A stretch of DNA of 64,000 bases from Agrobacterium vaccinii. Its GTDB lineage: Bacteria > Pseudomonadota > Alphaproteobacteria > Rhizobiales > Rhizobiaceae. Positions 45,952 to 55,194 of this stretch are shown here, piece by piece; positions within the stretch are counted from its first letter, which is position 1; each line of letters starts with the position of its first letter. The translations under genes and the position numbers were made by a program. Location of the stretch: NCBI RefSeq assembly GCF_021310995.1, contig NZ_CP054152.1:1-64000 (forward strand). The letters are read 5' to 3'. The notes below the pieces were generated by a model. It had not been told where the DNA came from. It saw only the letters and a program-made list of their open reading frames with translations, and searched no databases.

Positions 45952-46497
45952 CTAATTTTTGGCGACCAGCATCTTCACATGAGACAGATGCGTCTCAAGG
46001 CTGGGCAACGTTTCCTTCGCGAAGCCAACGACGGTCTGATCGTCACCGGACCCCGCGTAGGTCCGAAACAGTGCAATCGCCTCCATATGCGCTTGCACCT
46101 GCATGTCGAGGTAAAGCATGTCGAAGTCCTTGCCTTTGGCAGCCTCCAACTGATCCATCATTTTCTGCTGCTTGGGCGCAAGAACGATTGGGGACGGCAG
46201 TGGCTCACCCTTCTTATCCAATATCCCCTTCAGCTTCTCGCCCGCCTTCTGGTGGTCGGCGATAATCATCTTTGCGGCATCCTTGAGATCGGCTGACTCC
46301 GCGGTCTGCAGAGCCAATTCGCTGGACTTGATCTCGAACTCGTTGGCGCTTGAGACAACACTGACGAAGGTAGGCCGGTCCATGACCATCATGGGTGCGG
46401 CATCGCCAGCAGGCTTGGCTTTCTGTTCTTGCGCCATAACAGGCTGGGCGAGCATGGCGACGGATAATGCCAGGTAGGATAGGTTTGAGAATTTCAT
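45952..46497 (-). CDS. DUF4142 secreted protein
   Basis: 181 residues from the ATG at 46497 (AAAGGA eight bases upstream). A signal peptide (MKFSNLSYLALSVAMLAQPVMAQ) precedes a ferritin-like helical DUF4142 domain: FVSVVSSANEFEIKSSELALQTAESADLKDAAKMIIADHQKAGEKL and a second half with YLDMQVQAHMEAIALF. The family is common in the periplasm of alphaproteobacteria, function unclear. It follows the esterase gene by 23 bases and is probably co-transcribed. Confidence 0.9.
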   Translation of the reverse strand: MKFSNLSYLALSVAMLAQPVMAQEQKAKPAGDAAPMMVMDRPTFVSVVSSANEFEIKSSELALQTAESADLKDAAKMIIADHQKAGEKLKGILDKKGEPLPSPIVLAPKQQKMMDQLEAAKGKDFDMLYLDMQVQAHMEAIALFRTYAGSGDDQTVVGFAKETLPSLETHLSHVKMLVAKN

Positions 46498-46520
46498 ATT
46501 CATGGTCCTTTGTGAGGCGA

Positions 46521-47615
46521 TCACTTCGTTTTGGAAAATGCTTTTGTGAGGTCGGCATTGGCAGCATCGACAGCGTCCTTGGCCTTATCCACCACCTTGG
46601 CCATTCCGAAGAATTCGTGGGTCACGCCTTCATAATTCAGCGCATTCACCATCACGCCGGCAGCCTTGAGCTTGTCAGCGTAAGCTTCGCCTTCTGAGCG
46701 TAGCGGGTCGATCTGCGCAGTGATCACTGTTGCAGATGGCAGTCCCTCAAGGTCAGCCCGACCGACGAGATTGATCCGGGGATCTGCGGTCTCGTCTTTT
46801 GACGTGAACACATTCGAGACGAACCAATCCATATCGGCTTTGCCAAGCGGCGCTGCATTGGCATTTTCCTGATAGGATGGCGTGTTCATGTCGTTGCCCG
46901 CGATGGGATAGACCAGCAACTGGTGCACCGGCATCGTTGTCTTCTTCTCTTTCGCCATCAATGCGACGTTGGCCGCCAGATTGGCACCGGCGCTTTCACC
47001 CGCAACGGCGATCCGCTTGGCGTCGCCATTCAAAGTGTGAACGTTTTCAACTGTCCAGGTGTATGCAGCCCAGGCATCATCATGCTGAGCCGGGAACTTG
47101 CTTTCCGGCGCATGGTGATAATCGGCAGACACGACGATGGCTTTCGATCCCAGCGCAAGCGCTCTCGGTGTTGCGTCATAGGTGTTGATATCCGCCACAA
47201 CCCAACCGCCGCCATGGAAGTACAGCACGACAGGAAATGGCCCCTTACCTTCGGGGATGTAGACGCGCGCGGGTAAAGCCCCGGCTGCACTTGGAATGGC
47301 GATATCCTTCGTTGCAACTCCCGCCTCTGGCATTGGCGAAATCTTCTTGTCTCGCTGAACCGTGCGTGCGGCATCGGCGGCACTTGCCTGCGTGCGCGCC
47401 TGTGGCACAGTCAGGCCGGAAAAGGGCTTTGCGTCGAGCCCTTTCAAAGCGTCCAGGACAGCCTGCATCTGCGCATCAGGCTTTGCCTGCTCAGTTTGCT
47501 GCGTTTGTTGGGACGGCTGTGCTGGAGCCGGTTGTTGCGCCCATACGGTTGCCGAAGACGAAAGCAACACGACCGCTAGGCTCGCGGCGCGAATGGTAGA
47601 ACGTGAGATAGGCAT
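46521..47615 (-). CDS. Exported alpha/beta hydrolase, hormone-sensitive-lipase family
   Basis: 364 residues from the ATG at 47615 (AAAGGAA upstream). A signal peptide ends near SSSATVWAQ and is followed by a Gln/Pro-rich linker. The HSL-type oxyanion motif HGGGW is at 134-138 and the nucleophile motif GESAG at 206-210 (Ser208). Asp in QIDPLRSEG and His in GVTHEFFG complete the triad. It should hydrolyse short esters in the periplasm. It sits between the sugar dehydrogenase and DUF4142 genes, all on one strand. Confidence 0.92.
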   Translation of the reverse strand: MPISRSTIRAASLAVVLLSSSATVWAQQPAPAQPSQQTQQTEQAKPDAQMQAVLDALKGLDAKPFSGLTVPQARTQASAADAARTVQRDKKISPMPEAGVATKDIAIPSAAGALPARVYIPEGKGPFPVVLYFHGGGWVVADINTYDATPRALALGSKAIVVSADYHHAPESKFPAQHDDAWAAYTWTVENVHTLNGDAKRIAVAGESAGANLAANVALMAKEKKTTMPVHQLLVYPIAGNDMNTPSYQENANAAPLGKADMDWFVSNVFTSKDETADPRINLVGRADLEGLPSATVITAQIDPLRSEGEAYADKLKAAGVMVNALNYEGVTHEFFGMAKVVDKAKDAVDAANADLTKAFSKTK

Positions 47616-47649
47616 GAGACTTCCTTTGAGACTGCGGTGTGACGTTTCG

Positions 47650-49443
47650 TTACTGCTTGAGTGGTTCGATCTTTTGCTGGTAGGTCCCAACGAGTTCACC
47701 CTTTCCGATGACATGGCCCGAAATGGCAGCCAGGAGCGCGTCACGGTCAGATGTCGGTGGCAGATCGATCATGGAATCGAGAGCGACGATCTGGATGTGA
47801 TAGTGGTGCGGCTTGTCGCCCGGAGGTGGCTTCGGTCCGAAATAGCCGTGTGTTCCAGACGTGTTGCGACCCTGCAAAACGCCTTCCGGCTCCACCAGGC
47901 GAAGCTGCTCCTGTAAACCCTCTGGAAGCGTCGTCACCGTCGCGGGGATGTTCCATGCCAACCAATGAACGAAGGGCTTGAGCGGTGAGGAGTCCGGGTC
48001 CTCCATGATGATGGCGTAGGACGCAGCCTTTGGTACAGCACTCCATTTAAGGGCAGGTGAGACGCCGTCGGCATATTCGCTAAATTTTGCTGGGATCGCC
48101 TGATTGTTGGAGAACGCCTCTGTGGAAACCGTGATTTTGCCTTGTGTGTCTGTCTCGGAACGCTTCAAAGACAACGGCACATCTGCGCCTTTTTTTGCCT
48201 GTGCCTCCATGACATCTGACGGTGCCATGGCCGCCGTCTCAGCCTTTTTCGCATCACCCGTATAGGCAACGCGATAAATGACACCATTGGCATCATCCGC
48301 CATCAGCAGCGAACCGTCCTTGGCGACGGCAAGACCGACAGGGCGGGCAAAATGCGTCTTCCCACCATCCGTCAGGAAGCCAGTCAGGAAAGGCTCGATG
48401 GTTTTGGGCTGGCCGTTCTCGAAATGAATACGGACGATTTCATAACCCGACGCGGGGTTACGGTTCCATGACCCCCGCATGGTTGCAAAAGCATCTCCTG
48501 CAAATTCTTCAGGAAACGCAGTGCCTTTATAGAACTTCATCTGCATTGGAGCGGCATGAGCGGTGTAGCCGATCACCATTGGCTGGCTCTGGTCGCGCCA
48601 TTGCTCTTTCGTCACGCCGCCAACCGGCGTGGACTGTGGATAGATGTCACCCGCACCATAGACGTGCGGCCAGCCGTATTGCTTGCCCTGCTCGATCTTG
48701 TTGAGTTCCTCTGCCTGAACCTCGTCACCCATCAGATCGATACCGTGGTCCAGGCCCCAGAGTTCCCCGGTCTGCGGCTGCCAGTCGTAACCAATCGTGT
48801 TGCGCAGGCCGGATGCGAAGATCGTCCGGCTCTTGCCGTCCGGCGTCGCGCGAATGATCGTTGCGTTTTCAGGGTTGCTTTCGTTGCATGCATTGCAGGT
48901 GGAACCGACGCTGATGTAAAGCATCCCGTCAGGGCCGAATTCGAGGACACGGTTCGGATGCTGGCCGGAATCCGGCAGATCGCCGATCATCATCTCGAGC
49001 TCGCCAAGGGTCCCATCGGCCTTGATGTCGGCAACAAAAACCTCCTTCACCGTGGCGAGATAGAGCCTGTCACCCTTGATTGCCAAACCATGAGCCTGCG
49101 CTCGAGACACGACCTGGATGGGCGCCCCATCAGCCTTGCCATCGTTGTTTTCGTCCTTGAGAAGCAGCACATCGCCTTCTTCCCGGCGGCTGACATAAAT
49201 GAAACCTTTGTCGGACACGGCGATGATGCGGCTGTTGCCAAGTCCCTGGGCGAACGGCTTCACGGAGAAGCCCTCGGGCACCTTCAATTGTCCTACCCGC
49301 TCGCTTGTCGGTGCGACCTTGTTGGGCTTGAACACGTTGGTGGTGATTTGAACTTCAGTTCCATCGCCCTGCTGGGCATAGGATGTACTGCAAGCAAAAA
49401 GTGCCGCGACAATAGACGCAGCGCCGGTAACACGACGTATCAT
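47650..49443 (-). CDS. Sugar/sorbosone dehydrogenase fused to YbhB/PEBP domain
   Basis: 597 residues from the ATG at 49443 (GGAGG upstream). After a signal peptide, residues about 50-385 form a beta-propeller of the PQQ-dependent glucose/sorbosone dehydrogenase family (EFGPDGMLYISVGSTCNAC, FASGLRNTIGYDWQP, ELWGLDHGIDLMGD). Residues about 425-595 are a YbhB/YbcL-like phosphatidylethanolamine-binding domain (MEDPDSSPLKPFVHWLAWNIP, NTSGTHGYFGPKPPPGDKPHHY). The two are usually separate proteins. It is first in the operon with the esterase and DUF4142 genes. Confidence 0.9.
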   Translation of the reverse strand: MIRRVTGAASIVAALFACSTSYAQQGDGTEVQITTNVFKPNKVAPTSERVGQLKVPEGFSVKPFAQGLGNSRIIAVSDKGFIYVSRREEGDVLLLKDENNDGKADGAPIQVVSRAQAHGLAIKGDRLYLATVKEVFVADIKADGTLGELEMMIGDLPDSGQHPNRVLEFGPDGMLYISVGSTCNACNESNPENATIIRATPDGKSRTIFASGLRNTIGYDWQPQTGELWGLDHGIDLMGDEVQAEELNKIEQGKQYGWPHVYGAGDIYPQSTPVGGVTKEQWRDQSQPMVIGYTAHAAPMQMKFYKGTAFPEEFAGDAFATMRGSWNRNPASGYEIVRIHFENGQPKTIEPFLTGFLTDGGKTHFARPVGLAVAKDGSLLMADDANGVIYRVAYTGDAKKAETAAMAPSDVMEAQAKKGADVPLSLKRSETDTQGKITVSTEAFSNNQAIPAKFSEYADGVSPALKWSAVPKAASYAIIMEDPDSSPLKPFVHWLAWNIPATVTTLPEGLQEQLRLVEPEGVLQGRNTSGTHGYFGPKPPPGDKPHHYHIQIVALDSMIDLPPTSDRDALLAAISGHVIGKGELVGTYQQKIEPLKQ

Positions 49444-49622
49444 TAGGTACTCCTCCAAAGAATTCACACGCCGAACATGCGAGACTCTTCAAAGTTCCCC
49501 TTGGTGATATTGCCTGAATTACATATGTGCACGCGTCACCAAGCAACGCGGCCTGAATAGATAGCAACGACTGTCGTTACCGCAATGCGGTATTGGCGGC
49601 CCCGACCCTTGTGAATTGACGT

Positions 49623-50030
49623 TCAAGGCTCGTTGAAGGCTGACACGTGGAGAGCGATCCTGCCTTCGGGATCATTTCTGAAAATCAGACCTCCTCGCGC
49701 CTTTGATTTTCCGGGAACATAGTCGAGTACGGTGCTGGCTCTCTCGATGACATCGGAACCATCACGGATTTCACCGTGGACAGCGACCTGCGAAGCCGTT
49801 GCGCTTGCAACGTTCGACACCTCGAAAGATACCTGAAACCCGTTGCTGCGCTGTTCAGTGATGACTACGGTTGCGGCGAGGTCGGGTGATGTATCCTGAT
49901 CGTTAAACGCGTCGTTTGCGATCCAGAAAATCACCACGAGTACGATGACTGCGGATACTAGTCCGGTGACCCACTCGACCCAGTGCGGATTTTTTGCCTC
50001 GAGACTTTTGCCGCCGGTTGTTTTGGTCAT
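49623..50030 (-). CDS. TIGR02588-family protein
   Basis: 135 residues from the ATG at 50030 (GAGG upstream). One N-terminal transmembrane helix (WVTGLVSAVIVLVVIFWIAND) precedes a beta-rich outer domain. It matches the TIGR02588 group, found next to TIGR02587 membrane proteins in rhizobia; that partner lies directly upstream here. Function unknown. Confidence 0.85.
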   Translation of the reverse strand: MTKTTGGKSLEAKNPHWVEWVTGLVSAVIVLVVIFWIANDAFNDQDTSPDLAATVVITEQRSNGFQVSFEVSNVASATASQVAVHGEIRDGSDVIERASTVLDYVPGKSKARGGLIFRNDPEGRIALHVSAFNEP

Positions 50031-50037
50031 GAAACCC

Positions 50038-50931
50038 TCAAAGGATAAGTCGAGCGGCAGCCGCTCCAATCGCACCGGGAAAACTCAGGATGACGATCGC
50101 CATAAGCACCTGCGTGGAACCCAGGTCGTCAGTGCGGTGGAACGTCCAGAGACAGTAGGCGCTGATGGATCCTGCTATCACATAGCCAGGTAAGGTAAAG
50201 CGCACAAAGGCATGCCAGCTTGGCGTACCCTCCGCGAGATCGTGGCTTCCATGAAATGACAGCGCGTAAACGAATCCATGCATGACGATCAGCGACGCTG
50301 CGATGACGACAAGGCCGTGCCAGGGCGTCATCTTAAACGAAAGCAAGATCATCTCCTCGGTGGGCGCCACGTTCAGATTTAAAAACAGCGCACCGACCGC
50401 CATCAGAAAGAGCTCGCCGCCGTAACTCGTCTCGCGATCTTCAACTGGATCATCGTCATCCTCAGTTTCGTCATCGTCAGATTTGCCACCCAGTTGGCTA
50501 CGGCCCAACATCGCACCAATGCTCGCCGGCACCGCCAGCAGAGCAATCATACCCACGATCTCGTGGGGCGTCTGACCCGCCTGCAACACGCCTATGGATG
50601 ACAGAATCAGGGTGCTGGCAACCATGCCCAAAGCATAAGCGATGACGGCATCTCGGACAGATTGCCGCCAACCCGAGGTTTGCTCGAACCCTATCCGGCG
50701 AGACAAGCCGATCAATAGAGGCAGATTGATCAAAAGAAGGAGCAAAAGCCGGGTGCGATCCATGTAGAAGCCAAGCTCCCACATTTCCATCGTCATAAAC
50801 ATCGGCAGAGCGAACAGAAGAGCGCCCGCAACTCCGCGCGCGATTCCAGCAAGAAATTTGCTTGTATCGAATCCACCACTTGCGCCGTCTTTCGAACCCA
50901 ACCTCGTTCTCCACAGAATGACTCTGGTCAT
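50038..50931 (-). CDS. TIGR02587-family integral membrane protein
   Basis: 297 residues from the ATG at 50931. About seven hydrophobic segments (for example GVAGALLFALPMFMTMEMWEL and LLLLLLINLPLLIGLS) are broken by an acidic loop (DDDETEDDDDPVED). It fits TIGR02587, a family of unknown function always found beside TIGR02588, which follows seven bases later. It is divergent from the SOS-type helicase locus. Confidence 0.87.
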   Translation of the reverse strand: MTRVILWRTRLGSKDGASGGFDTSKFLAGIARGVAGALLFALPMFMTMEMWELGFYMDRTRLLLLLLINLPLLIGLSRRIGFEQTSGWRQSVRDAVIAYALGMVASTLILSSIGVLQAGQTPHEIVGMIALLAVPASIGAMLGRSQLGGKSDDDETEDDDDPVEDRETSYGGELFLMAVGALFLNLNVAPTEEMILLSFKMTPWHGLVVIAASLIVMHGFVYALSFHGSHDLAEGTPSWHAFVRFTLPGYVIAGSISAYCLWTFHRTDDLGSTQVLMAIVILSFPGAIGAAAARLIL

Positions 50932-51043
50932 GCGCGAGGACCGGATCGTCGCAATGCCGAACCTTAGCAGCATCTAAGAGTGGACGCGACGACAATCACG
51001 TCACGCTAATCAAGGACTTTTCAATATCCAACCCACCTGATAG

Positions 51044-51058
51044 GTTCTCACTTTGTTC
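51044..51058. promoter_or_regulatory. LexA-type SOS box upstream of helicase-SRAP-dinB
   Basis: GTTCTCACTTTGTTC fits GTTC-N7-GTTC exactly and lies 85 bases before the helicase start. It is in the gap with the divergent TIGR02587 gene, so it could act either way, but the repair genes are the obvious target. Confidence 0.82.
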
Positions 51059-51142
51059 GCGGTGATATTTGACGCGTCCATTGCGGTTTATGGAGCTTTG
51101 TCCATACCGAATTCAAAGTAGGCGCACATCAAGGATAACGGC

Positions 51143-53209
51143 ATGGCGGTTGCCTATCTGGAAAAACTGAACGAGCAGCAGCGCAAAGCCGTCGAGCATG
51201 GCGTCGGGCTGGCTGAGGGCAACACAGCAGGGCCTCTGTTGATCATCGCAGGTGCCGGATCTGGTAAGACCAACACGCTCGCCCATCGCGTGGCGCATCT
51301 CATCGTCAATGGTGCGGACCCGCGACGTATTCTCCTGATGACCTTTTCGCGCAGAGCCTCCTCCGAAATGGCCCGCCGCGTCGAGCGCATCTGCCGCAAT
51401 GTGCTGGGTGCCAATGCCGGTTTCCTGACAGACGCCCTTGCCTGGTCCGGCACTTTCCATGGTATCGGCGCAAGACTGCTGCGGATGTATGCCGAGCAGA
51501 TCGGTCTCAATCTCGACTTCACCATTCACGACCGGGAAGACAGCGCCGACCTGATGAACCTCGTGCGGCACGAGCTCGGATTTTCCAAAACGGAAAGCCG
51601 CTTCCCGACAAAGGGCACCTGTCTCGCGATCTATTCACGCGCCGTCAACTCGGAGACGTCGCTGAACGAGATCCTGCGCCAGCACTATCCATGGGTAGCC
51701 ACTTGGGAAGAACAGTTAAAGGAATTGTTCGGAGCTTATGTCGAGGCCAAGCAGGCGCAGAACGTGCTCGATTATGATGATCTCCTGCTCTACTGGGCGC
51801 AGATGGTCAGCGATCCCGATCTCGCCGACGATATCGGCAATCGTTTCGACCATGTCATGGTCGACGAATATCAAGATACCAACAAACTCCAGTCGTCTGT
51901 CCTGATGGCGCTCAAGCCCGGCGGGCGTGGCCTGACCGTCGTCGGCGACGATGCCCAGTCGATCTACTCGTTCCGGGCAGCGACGGTTCGCAACATTCTC
52001 GACTTCCCAACATCCTTCAGCCCTGCCGCTGATGTCATCACACTCGATCGCAATTACCGCTCGACCCAGCCCATTCTGGCGGCAGCCAATGGCGTGATTG
52101 AACTGGCGCGCGAGCGTTTCACCAAGAACCTGTGGACCGAGCGGGAATCGCTTGAGCGACCCAAACTCGTGACCGTCAAGGACGAGACCGAACAGGCCAA
52201 TTTCATTGTCGAGCAAGTTCTGGCCAATCGTGAGACTGGCATGACGCTGAAACAGCAGGCTGTCTTGTTTCGCACATCCAGCCACAGTGGAACGCTTGAA
52301 GTCGAACTCACCCGTCGCAATGTTCCCTTCGTCAAATTCGGCGGTTTGAAGTTTCTCGACAGCGCCCATGTGAAGGACATGCTGGCCGTGCTGCGTTTCG
52401 CCCAGAACCCGCGAGACCGAGTTGCGGGTTTTCGTCTTCTGCAAATGTTGCCCGGTATCGGCCCCAAGAAGGCCGGTGTCATTCTCGACACGATATCGTC
52501 CGACCCCGAACCGCTCTTGACGCTTGCTGAAATTCCACCACCACCGAAGACAGGCGAAGACTGGACATTATTCGTCCAGTTGCTGGGAGGCCTTCGCAAA
52601 ACGCAGGAAGGCTGGCCATCGGATATCGCGCGAGCTCGCCTGTGGTACGAACCCCATCTCGATCGCATCCATGAGGATGCCGATACTCGCAAGGCCGACC
52701 TCCTGCAACTCGAGCAGATTGCCAGCGGCTATCCTTCGCGCGAACGTTTCCTGACCGAACTGACGCTCGACCCACCGGACGCCACAAGCGATCAGGCGGG
52801 CGTACCGCTGCTCGATGAAGACTATCTCATCCTATCGACCATCCATTCGGCCAAGGGGCAGGAATGGCGTTCCGTGTTTATGCTGAATGTTGTCGATGGT
52901 TGCATACCATCGGACCTGGGGACAGGGACGACGCACGAGCTCGAGGAGGAACGGCGTCTGCTCTATGTCGGCATGACGCGGGCCAAGGACAGCCTGTCGC
53001 TCATCACCCCGCAGCGGTTTTTCACGCATGGGCAGAACTCGCAGGGTGACCGGCACGTTTATGCATCACGTTCGCGGTTCATCCCGGCGACGCTGCTGCA
53101 GTATTTCGAACCGATGGCTTGGCCGAAGGTCTCGGCCGCAGCATCTGAACGCAGTGCCCAGCAGATCCGCATCGATGTCGGCGCACGCATGCGCGGCATG
53201 TGGAAATAG
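51143..53209 (+). CDS. UvrD/Rep-type ATP-dependent DNA helicase
   Basis: 688 residues with AAGGA upstream. SF1A helicase motifs: Walker A IAGAGSGKTNTLAHR (GAGSGKT at 37-43), motif II VDEYQDTN near residue 241, motif III GDDAQSIYSFRAA, and the C-terminal STIHSAKGQEW and EERRLLYVGMTRAK. It unwinds DNA 3' to 5' in repair. SRAP follows nine bases later, so the two are co-transcribed behind the LexA-type box. Confidence 0.95.
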   Translation: MAVAYLEKLNEQQRKAVEHGVGLAEGNTAGPLLIIAGAGSGKTNTLAHRVAHLIVNGADPRRILLMTFSRRASSEMARRVERICRNVLGANAGFLTDALAWSGTFHGIGARLLRMYAEQIGLNLDFTIHDREDSADLMNLVRHELGFSKTESRFPTKGTCLAIYSRAVNSETSLNEILRQHYPWVATWEEQLKELFGAYVEAKQAQNVLDYDDLLLYWAQMVSDPDLADDIGNRFDHVMVDEYQDTNKLQSSVLMALKPGGRGLTVVGDDAQSIYSFRAATVRNILDFPTSFSPAADVITLDRNYRSTQPILAAANGVIELARERFTKNLWTERESLERPKLVTVKDETEQANFIVEQVLANRETGMTLKQQAVLFRTSSHSGTLEVELTRRNVPFVKFGGLKFLDSAHVKDMLAVLRFAQNPRDRVAGFRLLQMLPGIGPKKAGVILDTISSDPEPLLTLAEIPPPPKTGEDWTLFVQLLGGLRKTQEGWPSDIARARLWYEPHLDRIHEDADTRKADLLQLEQIASGYPSRERFLTELTLDPPDATSDQAGVPLLDEDYLILSTIHSAKGQEWRSVFMLNVVDGCIPSDLGTGTTHELEEERRLLYVGMTRAKDSLSLITPQRFFTHGQNSQGDRHVYASRSRFIPATLLQYFEPMAWPKVSAAASERSAQQIRIDVGARMRGMWK

Positions 53210-53218
53210 GAGTGAGCG

Positions 53219-53896
53219 ATGTGCAATCTCTACAACGTAACCACAACCCGTGACGCCGTCTTGCAGTTCACCAAGGCATTTCGTGATCTGGCAGGGTGGA
53301 ACGAGGCAAGCTTCGACGTCTATCCCGGCTACCAGGCTCCCATCGTTCGCGTCGCCGAGGATGGAGCAAGAGAGATCGTCCGCGCGACATGGGGCATGCC
53401 CTCGCCTCCGGCCTATGTGAAGAACTACGATCCCGGCGTCACCAATATCCGCAATGTCGCGTCGCCGCACTGGCGTCGGTGGCTCGGACCGACCAGTCGC
53501 TGCGTCGTTCCCTTCACGTGCTTTGCGGAACCGGATCCTGCAAGCAAGGTCGGCGGCGGACGCGTGCCGAATGCCTGGTTTGCCAAGGATGAGACCAAAC
53601 CCCTAATGTTCTTCGCAGGCTTTTGGACGCCTTGGAAAGGCATTCGCAAAGTCAGAGACGGAGAGCAGGAGTACGAGCTGTTCGGCTTCCTGACGACGTC
53701 GCCAAACGAGATCGTTTCACCCATCCACAAAAAAGCGATGCCTGCAATCCTGACGACGCCGGAAGAAGTCGATACGTGGCTGACAGCACCTTGGGACGAG
53801 GCGCGTCACCTTCAAAGGCCCCTCCCCGGCAACATGCTTGTCATCGTTCCTCCGGAAACAAAGCCCGACCTGCCGGAAGAAGGGCTGTTGTTGTGA
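53219..53896 (+). CDS. SRAP-family abasic-site peptidase (YedK/HMCES)
   Basis: 225 residues. The catalytic Cys2 follows the initiator Met (MCNLYN). Other active-site elements are in TNIRN (N76), CFAEP (E104) and SPIHKKAMP (H170). SRAP proteins form a covalent link with abasic sites in single-stranded DNA and protect them. It lies between the helicase and dinB genes, all one strand, which supports a damage-response operon. Confidence 0.95.
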   Translation: MCNLYNVTTTRDAVLQFTKAFRDLAGWNEASFDVYPGYQAPIVRVAEDGAREIVRATWGMPSPPAYVKNYDPGVTNIRNVASPHWRRWLGPTSRCVVPFTCFAEPDPASKVGGGRVPNAWFAKDETKPLMFFAGFWTPWKGIRKVRDGEQEYELFGFLTTSPNEIVSPIHKKAMPAILTTPEEVDTWLTAPWDEARHLQRPLPGNMLVIVPPETKPDLPEEGLLL

Positions 53897-53976
53897 AAAG
53901 ATCGTATTGCATCTACCCGGCTCGTGAGCGAGTCGACTTCTCCGGGAAGCACAAGGTCAATCGGTAAGGCCCTGAC

Positions 53977-55047
53977 ATGCACCCCGTTCGCAAGATCATT
54001 CACGTGGATATGGATGCGTTCTACGCCTCCGTCGAACAACGTGACAATCCAGAGCTGCGTGGCAAGCCGCTGGCGGTCGGGGGATCTGCTGCCCGCGGTG
54101 TTGTGGCGGCCGCGAGTTACGAGGCAAGAGCCTTCGGCGTCTATTCAGCCATGCCATCGATTACTGCCAAGCGAAAATGCCCTGATCTGATTTTCGTGCC
54201 TCCTCGATTCGAGGTCTACCGTCAGGTCTCACAGCAAATCCGCGAAATTTTTGCGGAGTACACACCCGTCATCGAACCGCTGTCACTCGATGAGGCTTAT
54301 CTCGACGTTACCGAGAACCTGAAAGGCATGGAGATCGCTACCGAAATAGCACTGGAAATCCGCGCCAAGATCAAGGCGGTGACCGGGCTCAATGCTTCTG
54401 CTGGAATCTCGTACAATAAGTTTCTGGCGAAAATGGCGAGCGACCTGAACAAGCCCAACGGCCAGGCCGTGATCACGCCGAAGAATGGCCCAGGCTTTGT
54501 CGAGGCCCTGCCCGTGAAGAAATTCCACGGGGTTGGCCCCGCCACGGCAGAGCGGATGAAACGACATGGCATCGAAACGGGTTTGGATCTGAAATCAAAA
54601 CCACTCACATTCCTGCAACAACATTTCGGAAAGTCAGGTCCATACTTCTACGGTATCGCCCGAGGCATTGATGAGCGGCAGGTCAAAGCCAACCGCGTCC
54701 GAAAATCCGTCGGCGCCGAAGATACGTTTGTCGAGGACATCGACGCGCTCGATCTTGCTCAAGCCGAACTGCGCCCTTTGGCCGAAAAGGTCTGGCGGTA
54801 CTGCGAAGCGCACGACATCACCGGAAAGACCGTGACCGTCAAAATCAAATATTCGGATTTTACCCAGGCAACACGAAGCAAAACGCTGGGCTTAGGTCTT
54901 TTGAGCGTTTCGACAATTCTCAACATCGCCGACGGGTTGCTAGCCTCGGTCTTCCCATTTAAACGCCCGGTACGCCTTTTGGGCGTGACACTTTCCTCGC
55001 TAAATGCAAACTGCGCAAAAGCACCACAGCTTGATTTAGGCCTTTGA
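53977..55047 (+). CDS. dinB: DNA polymerase IV, DinB
   Basis: 356 residues of the Y family. Catalytic acids are D11 in HVDMDAFYASVE and D105/E106 in LSLDEAYLDV. The C-terminus ends QLDLGL, a sliding-clamp binding motif. It performs translesion synthesis. It follows the SRAP gene by 80 bases and may share the LexA-controlled transcript. Confidence 0.95.
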   Translation: MHPVRKIIHVDMDAFYASVEQRDNPELRGKPLAVGGSAARGVVAAASYEARAFGVYSAMPSITAKRKCPDLIFVPPRFEVYRQVSQQIREIFAEYTPVIEPLSLDEAYLDVTENLKGMEIATEIALEIRAKIKAVTGLNASAGISYNKFLAKMASDLNKPNGQAVITPKNGPGFVEALPVKKFHGVGPATAERMKRHGIETGLDLKSKPLTFLQQHFGKSGPYFYGIARGIDERQVKANRVRKSVGAEDTFVEDIDALDLAQAELRPLAEKVWRYCEAHDITGKTVTVKIKYSDFTQATRSKTLGLGLLSVSTILNIADGLLASVFPFKRPVRLLGVTLSSLNANCAKAPQLDLGL

Positions 55048-55194
55048 ACCAAGCGGAAACGTAACAGACAATTTCTTTGAAGCACAATTAAACAACGTTG
55101 GACGGCGATGTTTCTTCAGCCCTGGACAAGAGTGTCGCACTCTGAATGTCTAGAATTGTAATCCGATGTTTTGTCTTGAATACGGTCCGTCTGC

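Noticed and set aside
48556..49446. Open frame of 296 codons on the + strand
   Set aside because: Antisense to the sugar dehydrogenase gene, with no domain or start signal.
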